This document shows, piece after piece, positions 1-12,000 of a stretch of 64,000 bases of DNA. Where the stretch lies: NCBI GenBank assembly GCA_030549335.1, contig CM060196.1, positions 25,564,501 through 25,628,500 on the forward strand, given 5' to 3'. This DNA is from Pontederia crassipes. Taxonomy: Eukaryota > Streptophyta > Magnoliopsida > Commelinales > Pontederiaceae. The notes beneath the pieces are model-generated. The model did not search any database. It was not told where the DNA came from and saw nothing but the letters and a program-made list of their open reading frames with translations. Both the position numbers and the translations under genes were made by a program. How positions within the stretch are numbered: position 1 is the stretch's first letter; every line of letters starts with the position of its first letter.

Positions 1-466
1 CATAGTTTAAGCCAAGCACACTTTTCACACATCATACAAACTACCAAACTGTGAGTTAAATGATTATTTTATTAACTTTATTATTATTAACTCAAATTAC
101 ATATCATACACAACTTGAGCAATATATATTATTTTTATTTTCCTTTATGTTCTCAATGGATGCCGCAGGATTAAAGTTTTCCATCCTGGTCATAATAAAG
201 TTTGATGATCAAATCTTCTACAATACAACCGTTGGACCTTTTACTAAAATGATAACCCAGGTGAACAAAAGGATTCTTGGTTTCTAAAGTTATTTCACAT
301 TTTTTTCGCTTTCGATATTTTATTTGGAATTAAGAAAAACACGTTTAGATGAAAGTTTCCTGCACTTTTTTTTTGGTGGTCAAGACATGTTCATTACAAG
401 ATGATGTTTGGAAACTGTGGAAAATGAATTTGTTATTTCTCTAGGTCGAAATTGATGAATATTACC
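1..466. repeat. Recent segmental duplicate of the 3' flank of PRMT6 copy 2
   Basis: Nearly base-for-base the same as 21621-22086, with only about half a dozen differences by eye. The match starts at the first base of the window, so the duplicated unit continues to the left out of view. It contains no gene; a 75-residue open frame is present in both copies but looks like nothing I know. Confidence 0.9.
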
Positions 467-474
467 CACCCAAG

Positions 475-1159
475 TAGGCGTCTGTGGAAACTGTGGAAAC
501 TGTGCAAATTCGGGACTGGGTCTGGATCTAAGCGAACTCCGGTTCCGATTCGAATTTTGTCGGGTCAAAATTTTTTTTGATCCGGTACCGGATTCGAACT
601 CGGCCGGGTCCGATAATGGGTCAGATCCGACCATCCGGGAAATCGACCGGGTCGCGGTCGGGAATCGCGGCTGTTTGACGTCGAGAGCCGGGGGATGAGA
701 ACCGAGGGGAGTGCGGAAGAGGTCAGAATCGCCACCGTTGGCCGATCCGGCACCTGGCAGCCGGATTTGGTGCCTGACGGCCGGATCGGCCGCTGGTGAT
801 CAGATCCGGTGCTTGGCGGCCCAGATCCGACGCTGCTAGGCTCCACGATCATGGCCGTCAAGGGCTCCTGGCGGCCGATCCGGCCGTCAAGAGCCACGAT
901 TTGGCACCTGGAGGAAGAGGGAGAGGAAGAGGGCGAGGGCGAGAGATGGAGAGAGAAAGTGAAGTGGGGAAATGAAGAAAACGAGCGGATATAAATTTTA
1001 TATACTCATAACTCGGGTCGGGTATTTGGATTGTAAACCCGGTCCCGACCTAAAATTTGTCAAGTTTTTTATTATTTGGACCTGATTCCAGTCCGAATTA
1101 GCAGGTTTATTTCCCAATTTTCTGGGTCGGTGCGGTCCGGGTCGCCGTGCTCAGCCCTA
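475..1159. mobile_element. Non-autonomous hAT-like DNA transposon
   Basis: A 685-bp GC-rich block interrupts the duplicated flank. It is bounded by the 8-bp direct repeat CACCCAAG (467-474 and 1160-1167), which is present once at the paralogous empty site near 22087-22094. An 8-bp target duplication is typical of hAT elements. The right end reads, on the other strand, TAGGGCTGAGCACGG, a common plant hAT terminus; the left end begins TAGGCG, so the inverted repeat is imperfect. Both subterminal regions are rich in GGGTC/GACCC words. No transposase is visible. Confidence 0.85.
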
Positions 1160-1389
1160 CACCCAAGATAGAACCTTCTGATGATCACAAATCCGCATTT
1201 ACATTGGACAAGATGTTTGTGCACAACAAAAAGACACAGAATAGAAAAAAAAACACAAAAAAGAAAAGAAGACGTTGACATCTACAGCTCACTAGACCAA
1301 TTTGATTTCCCCTCCATGATAATAAAATGGTTCATGAAGGGCGGATGAACGTAAAGTAGAACTACTACTTCCAATAGCTGGTGGTAGGC

Positions 1390-1779
1390 TCATGTGAGAC
1401 CCTGCAATACAGTCTCCCTGACGAAGGTTCGTTCTACAACTCTGTTGAGATCAAACACATTTTATAAGGAGATGCGCCAGAATTGAAAGTATCATGGATG
1501 GCAAGAACCACTTACCTGCATGAGATGCGAATACCCTTAAAGACCTTGGAGGGTTTGCCAATGTCACAACATCTTGTATTATTGGATCGGATCATACAAG
1601 TAAACCAAAGTCTGCAAAAGGAAAAAAGAGAGAGAGAGAGATAAATCGTAATTATAATAACATAACGATATATACAACCCTAAAAAAACACTGATTCACC
1701 ATGAGAAAAAAATACGGAATCAACACCTGCTTCCAGTGCGTTGGAGGATCCCTTGGTCCAGTGGATAACACAATATATT
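1390..1779 (-). pseudogene. PRMT6 copy 0: 3'-terminal fragment (exons 13, 12 and part of 11)
   Basis: Matches the 3' end of PRMT6 copy 2. The exon 13 equivalent lies at 1390-1441, a shortened exon 12 equivalent at 1516-1611 (96 nt against 122 in copy 2, so the frame is lost), and the 3' part of exon 11 at 1727-1779 with the THWKQ codons. The flank 1168-1389 matches 22094-22318. Homology stops abruptly near 1780 at the AATATATT stretch, where unrelated DNA begins. The upstream ten exons are absent from this locus. It is a duplicated gene end, not an expressed methyltransferase. Confidence 0.85.
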
Positions 1780-2126
1780 TATCTAATCTAATGCAATCAA
1801 AGCTTCTTATTCTAGAAAAACCAATTCCATGATCCTTTACAGATCTAGATATTCTCCTTTTTTCTCATTTTCTTTCCATCTTTCTCTCCTGTTTTCTTGT
1901 TGCCCAGTTACTAATGAAATTTCATCCAAACACAAAAGGAAATTAATAATCGTATTATTCTCAGGATTTGTAATTCCTGTTTGAGGAACAATTTTCTTCC
2001 AACCACTTTATCTATAAACAATATTTATCCACCTATACAATTATAAATGATAATCCTAAAATGAACTATATTGATTATTTTTTTACGAGAGTTATATTGA
2101 TAGTTTGTTACAAATAACAACTGCAG
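1780..2126. other. Junction DNA between PRMT6 and ligase fragments
   Basis: AT-rich sequence with no exon I can recognise. Its right end may be the remnant of the intron that preceded the first visible ligase exon. Confidence 0.6.
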
Positions 2127-3377
2127 TGTTGGTGACTCATTCGATTTGGTTCCTATTACTGCATTTCATGGGCGTGAAAAACGCACAGGTGCTTCTTAAA
2201 CATTAATGATGATTTGAAACTGAATTCTTATTCTGTTTTAATGCAAATGGACATTAAATTTAGAAACACAATAATTATTTCCATACATTACTTCTAGTTT
2301 GGTTCTTTTATTTTTTAATGCTGATAATTTCTTTGGCAGGTGTCTATGGAGCATTTCTTCTGGCTTAGTGGCTTGTTATGATGAAAATAAAGAAGAATAT
2401 CAAAGCATTTGTAAAATAGGTCAGGCTACTTATCTTGTATGTGTTCCTCAAACGTAATAAATACTAAAACATTATTATCTTCTAGGTACTGGATTTTCTG
2501 AATCACAGCTTGAAGAGCGTTCCTCAAACCTTCGTAATAAAGTTATCCCAAAGCCTAAGGTTATTATGTAGCCTATGTTTTGCTTCTTCTAAATATTCTT
2601 ATGTATTATTGTCCTAATAAGTTGCTTTTTCATTTGTAGCCATACTATCATTATAGTGATACAATGAACCCAGATGTGTGGTTTGAACCAGCAGAGGTAT
2701 GATTTAGTTTAGTTTCGTATAGTTGACTATTGAAGTTTTGTTTTGTCCTTTCCGCAGTTTATTTAGAGTCATTTCATAACCTTGCTTAGTTGTAAGCCAA
2801 AGGTAATCGATTTAACTTTAATTTGATTATGGTATTGGATTTTCAGGCCATCTGTAGCTCTTATCTCCTTATATCACAGTTTTTGCAATCTCGAAATGTA
2901 TGGTTTACATGTATTTGATTTGCAACAGTTGATTACGGGGTTTCTTGTACATTAGGTATGGGAGGTGAAAGCAGCAGATTTGAGCATCAGCCCTGTTCAT
3001 CGCGCTGCTAATGGTATAGTTGACCCTAATAAGGTTAGCCTAAACACGCCTTTAATGAATTCTTAAGTCCATTTTCGAAGATCTACTCATGTCACAGCAT
3101 AATCCTCATCTTTGATTTTCTCCTTAAAAAGGGGATTTCTCTTAGATTTCCTCATTTGCTGCGTGTTCGTGGTGATAAACATCCTGAAGAAGCCTCAACA
3201 TCAGAACAAGTAAATGCTGCCAGCATGTTGCAAGATATTATCTCTTTTCTCTAGGGTGGATTTTCTGTTTCTTTTTAGTCAAGCATGAATATATGTTGTC
3301 TTTCTCAGGTTGCTGATATGTATCGTGCCCAAAAATTTAACCACACAAATAATCAGGAGGATGATGATGAGTCATAG
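2127..3377 (+). pseudogene. LIG1: DNA ligase 1 C-terminal fragment, broken
   Basis: Seven exon-like blocks with GT-AG borders encode the C-terminal OB-fold region of plant DNA ligase 1, the replicative ligase: about 2127-2188 (GDSFDLVPITAFHG), 2340-2419, 2486-2559, 2640-2696 (NPDVWFEPAE), 2956-3033 ([18 protein letters not shown]), 3132-3209 (motif VI-like [13 protein letters not shown]) and 3309-3377, ending at a TAG. The second block contains an 8-bp tandem duplication (TGGCTTAG then TGGCTT) that shifts the frame and gives an in-frame stop. The catalytic lysine domain and all upstream exons are absent, and the fragment starts next to the PRMT6 copy 0 breakpoint. It is a displaced gene fragment; the functional LIG1 should be elsewhere. 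Confidence 0.88.
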
Positions 3378-3515
3378 AGGTGTAGCGTCTACAAACTTCC
3401 TAAGATTGGACCTCCTTTCACGTTAAACACAACACTGAGTTGGGGATTAATTATGCATCTTTTCTGTTTCTAGTGCTGGTTGTTACTTTTTCTATGGAGT
3501 AAAGTCCACCTGAAA

Positions 3516-4057
3516 TCTTGTAAGACCCGACCCGGCCATCGATCCAGATTGTTTAACGGGTCAGGTCGAATCGGTTGGATCGGATCGAACCAAGTAATAT
3601 AAATTAATAAAAAATAAAATAAGTTCAAGTGACTATTATAATATTATTAATATGTAATATATTATTTAGCAAAAATATAATGTAATCTAATAAAATAACA
3701 TAATAAAGTAAGCATAAATTAAATCATCAATTGAATATTTTCTAAATAAAAAAATCTTGTAAGTAATTATAATAAAATAAAGATATCAATGAAATTTTAT
3801 ATATATGATAAAGAAGAATATTGAAATATAAATTCAAGTATATATATATATAAGATATTCTAAAAATAATAATTTTTGTACATTATATCTTTTTTTACAT
3901 TTTATAACTTGACCTAGCCGGATCGATCAAATCTGTCGGGTCGGTCGGTTGAATCCAAGTTTTGATCGGATCAAAATGGGTCAACTTTATGACCGAATTT
4001 TGAACGACCCGCGGACACCAATCCGACCGATCAGACCGGGCCAGGTCTTACAACACT
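3516..4057. mobile_element. MITE with TTGTAAGACC terminal inverted repeats
   Basis: Inverted ends of about 20 bp (CTTGTAAGACCCGACCCGG at the left; GTTGTAAGACCTGGCCCGG read inward from the right) flank an AT-rich centre. The direct repeat ACCTGAAA occurs at 3508-3515 and 4058-4065, which fits an 8-bp hAT target duplication. It sits just past the ligase fragment stop codon. No coding capacity. Confidence 0.75.
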
Positions 4058-4292
4058 ACCTGAAACAACATTGCTGGTTTTAAATTTATTCCTTCTACTT
4101 CTGATGTTTGTTGAAGATTTCGTCTCAGACAAGTGATCTGGATCATCTGTCTGTGAGTTCTGAGATCATGATTTGCATGTGAAAAGATTCCTTTCAAATG
4201 TTATGCCTCTTTCAACCAATTCTTGGGCAGCATCAAAGGTTATCTTAGCATATTTCTCTATGTTTTTGTACTTTCAAGTGCATGGTTACAAT

Positions 4293-5290
4293 TGTAATAT
4301 CCTAAAAGAAAAAAAAAGAAACCAATACAAAAAGGCCCAGCACGCATTCAGCCTAAAGCCCAACTACTAAACACATCATAAAATAATGCCCTAAACTCCC
4401 TCCCACCAACTCCAAAGTCGGCTGTAGCAAAAGATCCCCACCCATTGTACCATTGTAGCTACTATTCACTCCCTCACTCTCTCACCATTTTCTAGCTACA
4501 CTCCTCACCCTCTCTTGATCCCTCACCACTACAGTAACTGAACTTTTCACACTCACTTTCTCCTACTGTAGGTCTCGACAGCAACCAGAGGAGAGGAGGA
4601 CAGCTAGGAGAAAGGGTTGTGTAAATCTAAGAGGGAAAGGAATTAGGATTTAAGGCTTACTAATCAAGATATATTTGAGGGGATTCAAATTTTTCTAACT
4701 TTCTCTCTAATAATGATTGAATGAGTGGATTAGGGCATTAAGAACAAACCCGATGAAAGTTAAGAAATGTGCACATAATGTTTCATGTTTTCCTAGGATA
4801 CTCCTCTATTGCTAATGCATAATTAGATGTAGGTTGATTCTTATTGTTTGTATTATGCTCATTATAAAGTTGTCTCTTCGTTATGAATGATTCTCATGTG
4901 TGGTAAATGTTCTTATGTAAATCTTTATGCCTCTTCATAACTTCATTTATAGTGATTTAATTTGTAGGTTGTAAAGCTTAATATGAGTAGTGCAATGTGC
5001 TTACTATTCATGCTTGGACGAATGTACATTTCATAGGCGTTAATATCAATGTGTAAAAATGGTGGAAAATGAGAAAAATAGGAAAAACTTTGTTCAACTG
5101 GTTGGGCACTGCCGTGACGAATTATGACATGACCGTGATGTATATGGAATTTCGTGCCTTAGATGATATTCGAAAAATGAGCGAAAACAATCATTTTGTC
5201 ACGGGCGTGACCTTGTGGTCGCACGACCGTGACGCTCCAGACCGCTCATGCGTTAGAAAATTTTTGAGAACGATAAAAAAATGATCGTTC
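4293..5290. mobile_element. Probable Ty3-type LTR remnant
   Basis: Starts TGTAATATCC and has the composition of plant Ty3 LTRs: CT-rich stretches with CACTCCCTCACTCTC near 4465, a GAGGAGAGGAGG purine block near 4590, and CACGACCGTGACG-type words near 5110-5240. No internal coding region is attached and the right boundary is uncertain. Family assignment is inference from general resemblance; it is a fossil. Confidence 0.35.
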
Positions 5291-5339
5291 TGTCATACAA
5301 AGAGGACCGCAATCGAAGAAAAATATTCTCAGGTCTCTC

Positions 5340-6230
5340 TCCTCCAAATGATATACAAAGAGGACCGTAATCGAAAAAAAGATTTGAACAAATTAGATTT
5401 TGATGATCTTATTGGTTCGCTTTTAACCTATGAGATCTCAATTCAAGAAGATCAAGAAGAAAAAGCCCATAAGAAGAAAACATTGGCGTTGAAAGCAAAT
5501 ACAATAGAATAATACTCAAGTGAAGAGGAAGTGGATGAAAAAAAACTCGAACTCTACACAAGAAAACTAAAAAAAATATCTCAAGTTGGTAAAAAAAAGA
5601 CAAGAATGAGAGGCCAACAAACACAAACACCTCAAAGATAAAAAGAAAAAATATGAAGAGTCTAGTGAAATAAATATATCATCAAATTCTTCTAGTGCCG
5701 AAACATACCTATGCTTAATGGCACACGACGATGAGGTAATTTCTAACCCTTTAAATTCAAATTGTGACTCTTCGAGCTTTTCCGGAGAAAATTTTTCTTT
5801 ACATATAAATAAAGAACTCTCATCTCTTATAAAAAAATATTTTTCAATTAAAGAAGAAAATAAAAAATTACACATGAAATTGAAAAATTGGAAGAAGAAA
5901 AGGATACATGTTTTATGGAAAATAAAAATATGAAAAATGAAATTGAAACTTTGAAAATTACACATGCATGTGAAATTGTAAAACTTGCATGTTCATTAGA
6001 AAAAGTAAAACAAAAAAAGACTTTTTTGAAAAATACACAAAATAATGATAAGACTATCTCTCAAATAACGAAAAATCATATTAGAAATCATTTTGGACAA
6101 AAAAAACTCTTATTTGAAATCTAATAATCCCTTTAATAGAAAATCACATTTCAAATGTTTTTCACGTGGCTTTTATGGTCATTATGTATATCAATGCAAA
6201 ATAAAAAAATTAACACAACATGACATGATT
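5340..6230 (+). mobile_element. Fossil Ty1/copia gag-like segment
   Basis: Contains the gag motif DFDDLIGSLLTYEI near 5397-5438 and a degenerate zinc-knuckle-like CFSRGFYGHYVYQC near 6157-6198, both typical of plant copia gag. A lysine- and glutamate-rich linker lies between them. The segment is broken at several points and no pol is recognisable beside it. It may belong with the LTR-like block at 7826-9090. Confidence 0.6.
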
Positions 6231-7825
6231 TAGATTCCGAAAGGAATATTGTCTAATAAAATAAGATCCAAAAAAATTTGAGTATCATGTTACATAATTA
6301 CTTTTCAGGTGCGTCTCACATGCAAAGCAAAGGACGAGTGGTGAAGGCACAAAGATTATGGTAAAAGTATCATTTATTTGTTGATTTCACTCAAAAATTT
6401 CAAAATTACTATTTATTAAAAAAAGAGAACATATAAATGAAAATTGATAATAGTCATAGGGGGAGCATATTAAAACATTATTTTCACATATCATTGATAT
6501 CACATTGTTGTATCAAAGTTTTATGCCATATTTTGATTCTTGTATTTATCCTTGGCTTTCATCAAATTATTTTCATCTTACCATTACAAAATAGTAATAA
6601 ATTTAAGGGGAGTTATTTTCTTTACCAACCCTTTATGATGTAATATTTTATATGTTTACGACAAAAAGGGGAAGAAAATTTTTTTTATTAAGGGAAGTTT
6701 ATATGGTTTCTTATATGCTTCATTTATAAACTACTTTTTGATGAAACAAAATGGAAAGAAATATAGGAGAAATATGACTTGAATATAGTTTATATGAAGA
6801 TTACCTTACAATTAATACTTATCTGAATATCTCTTATATCACTAAGTGCAAAATTATGAAATTGATAATTGAAATTTAGCTTCAAGACAAAGCAAGATAT
6901 TTTTTAACCAATAGTTAATTAAGTGCTTCATCTTATTCAAGGCTCTAACCACCTTTTGATGTTGCTTAATCAAGTATTAAGAATCTACTTAGACTTTGAA
7001 AAAAGTATGTATAGAGAGCACAGAAAAATGTCGAATGAAGGTTTCGAATTTATAAATCCTCTTATACGGCTTGTCATTGTAGTGCTTGAGAGTCGATACA
7101 CAAAGATAAAGTTGAAATGTTCACACTTAATTAAAACTATTTGAAGGAAAACCCAAGTCGATTGGTGTTGTTCAAAATAAGAAAGTGAAATGCTATAAAC
7201 TAGAAATTACAACAAATAAGACTACAATAATTTTTATGGATTTTTAATGCAAAGGTAGACAAATATCAGTGTATAGACACTAGGACTCGGGAGGTGTCTT
7301 TGCTTAGGATTTATGTTTTCTGAACTTCAGTTTAAGATAAAAATGATAGATCGTCCTTTAATGTGTATATTAGGATAGCTTCATGATAAAGAACACTCAA
7401 TTTGTATGTGACACTCTCGTACTCAGACGAGTCCAGTTAACACACGTGAAGGGATTCACATGTCCAGTGCAACCATCACTCTCGTGCATGATGCTTGAAC
7501 ATATAAATTGATCTATCCTTTTTGGATTGAGCTAAGGCCTCATGACAGCTAACTATTCGAGCATTCAAGAAAAATACATTGAATGCAAGACAGCTATGAC
7601 CGGTTTCCACTCGCCTTAGCGGAATACAGACAATCCTTCTGGGTAGAATGCCAAAAACTAAGGCACTGTCGAGACTGTTTAAACGATTTAGAGAAGGGAG
7701 AAGGATCGATTCGGAAATACAGTATTAGGAAGAGTAAAATTATTTTTACAAGATTTTACAACTTTTTTGCCAACTTATATATTTTTCATATTTCTCAATT
7801 TGTCTTCATAAAAAGAAAGGGAGAT
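6231..7825. other. AT-rich interval without recognisable gene
   Basis: Lies between a copia gag-like fossil and an LTR-like block. The short open frames have no motif I recognise. It is probably the eroded or non-coding interior of the same retroelement. A polypurine tract (AAAAGAAAGGGAGA, about 7812-7825) closes it, as expected just upstream of a 3' LTR. Confidence 0.5.
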
Positions 7826-9090
7826 TGTTGGGTCAAAGTTTTAATGACATATAAAATTATATTTTGATGAAACAAACATCGAAAAAGTAAAGTTAAAATG
7901 GTAAAAAAGTCTAAAGAAAAAAAGATAACTTTATGCACAAATTTTGATTAAATAGTTGACTACGATATGATTAGGTTTTAGATGAATGATATATCAAAGT
8001 TGTAGATAATCTTGTTATCTATCTATAAAATCCAAGATTATCTAATTTTGACAATTGTGCAGAAAGTTATGATCAAAATAGTGCAGGACGATCAACCTGC
8101 CAGTCGACATAATAAAAGCTGATTGCGATAGTCCGATTGATCGATCAACTATACCGGTCGACCGATCAAATGCATGAGCTACCCAAATCTACGTTGAGAC
8201 TATACCGATCGAAGCATCAGTCGACCGATCAACTCAATGGCTACAAAACAAAATGACGAGACTATACCGATCAACTGATCGGTCAATAGTTCGGCCGATC
8301 GATCAAGCGCAGATATTGAAAAATCATGCAACGATCACATAGACTGGTCGACCGATCCAGATGTGCGGTCGACCGGCTTTAGTAATGGTCAATTTTGAAG
8401 AAGAAATTTGTGAAATGAATTCTAAATGAATTTTTCACATACTGAAGGCTATAGAAGAAGTGTCAAAGCCAGAGGCAAAAACATTCATTCACTCATTGAA
8501 GAAAAACTTCAAGTTATCAAAAAAAGATCATTCTCTTAAAATTTTTATTTATAGCTTTCTCTTATTTCTCTCTTCTCCTCTTATGAGCATAAAATTGTAA
8601 AAGAGAGAAACACATCTATATAGAAAAATACTGAGAGAGCTCCTATGTAAAAGATGTTCAAAATCTTACTTCTTGAATGAGAGAAAATATTAAGCTTCGT
8701 TAGAAAAGAGGTATGCCTTATCCCTCGAAGCGGAGAAAAGACAATGGTGTAAAGGCATTTTCTTCCTTTCCCCATTAGGAACAAATGAAGATATTCTAAT
8801 AGAATCTCCGACGATCTCGAGGTCGAGAAGTCAGAGCAGAGCGGGGCGTAGGCCAAGGTGTGGTCGAACCTCGTCAACAACCACCAGGTACTTTGTGATT
8901 GCTTTCTCTCTCTCCCTTTCATATTAATTTTGATGTGATATGAATTGTATTGATTTGGAAGATTTTAAGAATCAATTTTAAACTTCCGCAATGATTATTA
9001 TGAAATCGATATTTTTGTTTTAACACCAATTCACCCCCCCCCCCCCTCTTGATGCCCTTTGGGAGCTCTTCTTATCTTACCGTACAATCA
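7826..9090 (+). mobile_element. LTR-like block of a copia (Sirevirus-like) fossil
   Basis: Begins TGTTGGGTCAAAG directly after a polypurine tract and continues into TGATGAAACAAAC, a form common at the start of plant copia LTRs. Near 9026-9052 is CCAATTCACCCCCC with a long C run then CTCTTGATGCCC, typical of the right part of such LTRs. Positions 8090-8370 hold many GGTCGACCGATC-type words. No second LTR is visible, so this is either a solo LTR or the 3' end of a decayed element. The right end is approximate. Confidence 0.55.
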
Positions 9091-12000
9091 TTTTACGAGA
9101 GCCCTCGAGGGGAGAGAGAAAGAAGCTTTGATAGAAGTCTCAAATGCCCTTATCCAAGTTTTGACATAAGTCAACAGCATTGATCCTTGGGCAGACTTCA
9201 ATGGTCTACTTAACCCTTCGAAAAAGATCAACCTTAGTTTGTGGCCCTTTCAATGGTACTCAAAATGAATGACCACCGGTTTCAGCGTCATGACATCCTT
9301 CTGCAATGCAAGTTATTCGACATTGGCAGATCAGGACCATGATTCACATGGCAACGCACCACTATTAACCAAGCCAATGAATCCTCTTGTCATTGCATTT
9401 GGAATTGCTTTGAAAACCACAACTTTGCTTTTTGGTAAAAAAAAATGCTTTTCTATGCAAATTTCTGTCGAGCACAACCAAGTTCCAAGATGATAAACAA
9501 GTGCCAAGATGCCAACCTCCTAGCAAAAAGAAACTTCACTATCGTATGGATCCAAGTGTATTAGAGTTTCTGCACGAGAAAAATTATGCACCGCCGAAAA
9601 CTCAAAAAATTTAAGGCGACGTAGAATTCTATTAAATGGAAGAAACAAAAGAGGATTACAAGATCAAATTACTTTATGTTTGGACCCTTACAAAGTTTAT
9701 ATAGGCACTCCCTTTCACAGATGATAAAAATTATAGATCGATTGGGACTCTGATTCAGAAGAGAGACTATATAGGATTACAACTAGGTTCAAATTCAAGG
9801 CATTATCAAGAAGTGCCAAATGATAAACAAACTAAATAGACTCCGAGGAAAGGAATGTTCCACTTCGAGGATGAATCAAATGCAACCTGGATGAAGCACT
9901 ATGCTACCTGCCCCATGATAGACCTGCCATTGCTAGAGGGCTCAGAGAACAATCGATGGGTGCTTTCTTCTGCAACTACTCATCTAATTAGTAATTCCAT
10001 AGATACTAATTATATATATAGATATATTAAATTAGTAACTAATTCATGTATTTTAATGATCTAAATAAGATGCTTCAAGGTGAGACAAGACATGGAAAGC
10101 TCATTAGCAAGCACATGACTTCGTGAATTGAAAGCTTGTTTAACATTTACGGTGCCAAATATGTCAAAGTAATATTCAAGAAATTAATATCATGCTAAAA
10201 AATATAATTTTGTATTCAATAGGTGTGTATATATAAGAGAAAATTGAGATACATACAAAAAAGTAATGCATGCACCACATGCATACCGACTCATAACACG
10301 TGAAACCAACATTTAACAATTGAATGCCCAATGTTCTCATGTGCATTTTGGTGTGGTGCTTAGTACATTCAACATGTATGTAGTGCATCATCCCAAACGT
10401 CAAGACAAAACAAAGGCTATCTAAATTAATTTGGAGTTTTGTGTGATGTGAGATGGCAACCAACCCTCATTATTAGAGATTTAAAATCACGTAGGTTATA
10501 AGGGAAATCTAAAGGTCGAAAAATGCACATGTAATCCTTCACACTCATTGTTTTGACGATTCTTAAGTGCATGATTGCCATTGTTTTCCTTCAATCTTGA
10601 TTTCCTTGGATCTTTCATCCAGACATTGATACCTCTGTCGCCACAAGTTGTGATGCCATCTATAGCCCCCGTGTGTCTGCCTCCTCAATATCTATCATCA
10701 CCACATTTGTCATATACTACCACTTCTGTTGCCGACTCCACCAATTGCAAGGAGGAGGACAAGAGATAATGTACATAAGAAAGGAAAGATTTTGTTGACA
10801 AGATTCAACCACTTTTCGCTCTAACTTCTTGATCTCGATATTAGGAGAATTCACTAAGTATCCTTCCTTTCTAAATGGGATAAGAAAGAAACTCTTTACA
10901 CTACTTTTTTTTCGCTTCGAGAGCGAGATGAATATCTCTTCCTATGAAGTTTCACCCATTTTGTCTCTTGAGTGTACACAGCTTATCTCACCACACCTTT
11001 TTATTTAGCCCGAGAGGTAATACGACTTCTTACAAATGAGCTAACTCAACTTGAAGCTTTTAACATCAAACTCTATCTTTTGCGATTTTGTACACGCAAG
11101 AGAATGGGAGAGAAGAATTACATAAGATTCAAACACATTGACACATTGAGCTGAGCTCGTGCCAAAATAATTTTTCTCATAGTGTTTTCTCTACATTTTA
11201 TCCATTTGGAGCTTTCCAAAATTCATTTGGATTGAAATCTAGACCTTTGCAACTTTATATAAAAAAAAAATTCAAATTTCCAAGTCCTTATTTGCACCTG
11301 TCACAGTAGGTTTGGGCATCCAAAAGTTTTAACCGATCTTGGAACGTCATTTTCTAGGAATCGACTCTCCAACTTCAGAGATTGGAACTTCAAACTTCCT
11401 ACAACAAATGCTCGAACCCCATTCTTCTGAAAAAACCTCTCTTTAGGATCATGATGTATGAACTTAGGATCGTTTGAAAATTCCATTGATAATCTTAGAT
11501 CGCTTGTAGAACCTCCTAAGCTCATATGCTTCACCAAATTCAGAAGTCCAAACTTTTGACTAGACGTTCAAACTTAAAGCATCATCTTTCTTGTACTTCA
11601 TTTTCGGACTTTTCGACTCTTTATTATGGTAATCTAAAGTTACTATTTATCATAATAATCTCATGAAAATCAAGTCATATCATGTAAAAGCCATTACATT
11701 ATCTTGAAACGACTAGTCCATATATATATGATGAATATGATGAAAGTTGTGAAAGTAGGTTAGGAGTGTTGCATTCAAGTACAGAAGGAAATCCAAATAT
11801 GACAGCTTTAAATATATTCTTCTAAATGACGCAAAGGAGCCTAAAAAATCAAATCATTTGATATGTTTGAATACAAAATCAAAATATAGAGTGAAAAGCA
11901 CTTTTTTTTATTGTTAATCCCCGGTGTCTTATTTGAAGCACTTCTTTTGTGAACTTCCCTTGTCAATTTGATGAATCTTGTGTTTAAATCCATTTAATTT

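Noticed and set aside
11290-11590. Solo LTR suggested by repeated AGTCCAAACTT phrases
   Set aside because: No ends, target duplication or second copy could be found; left as a remark only.
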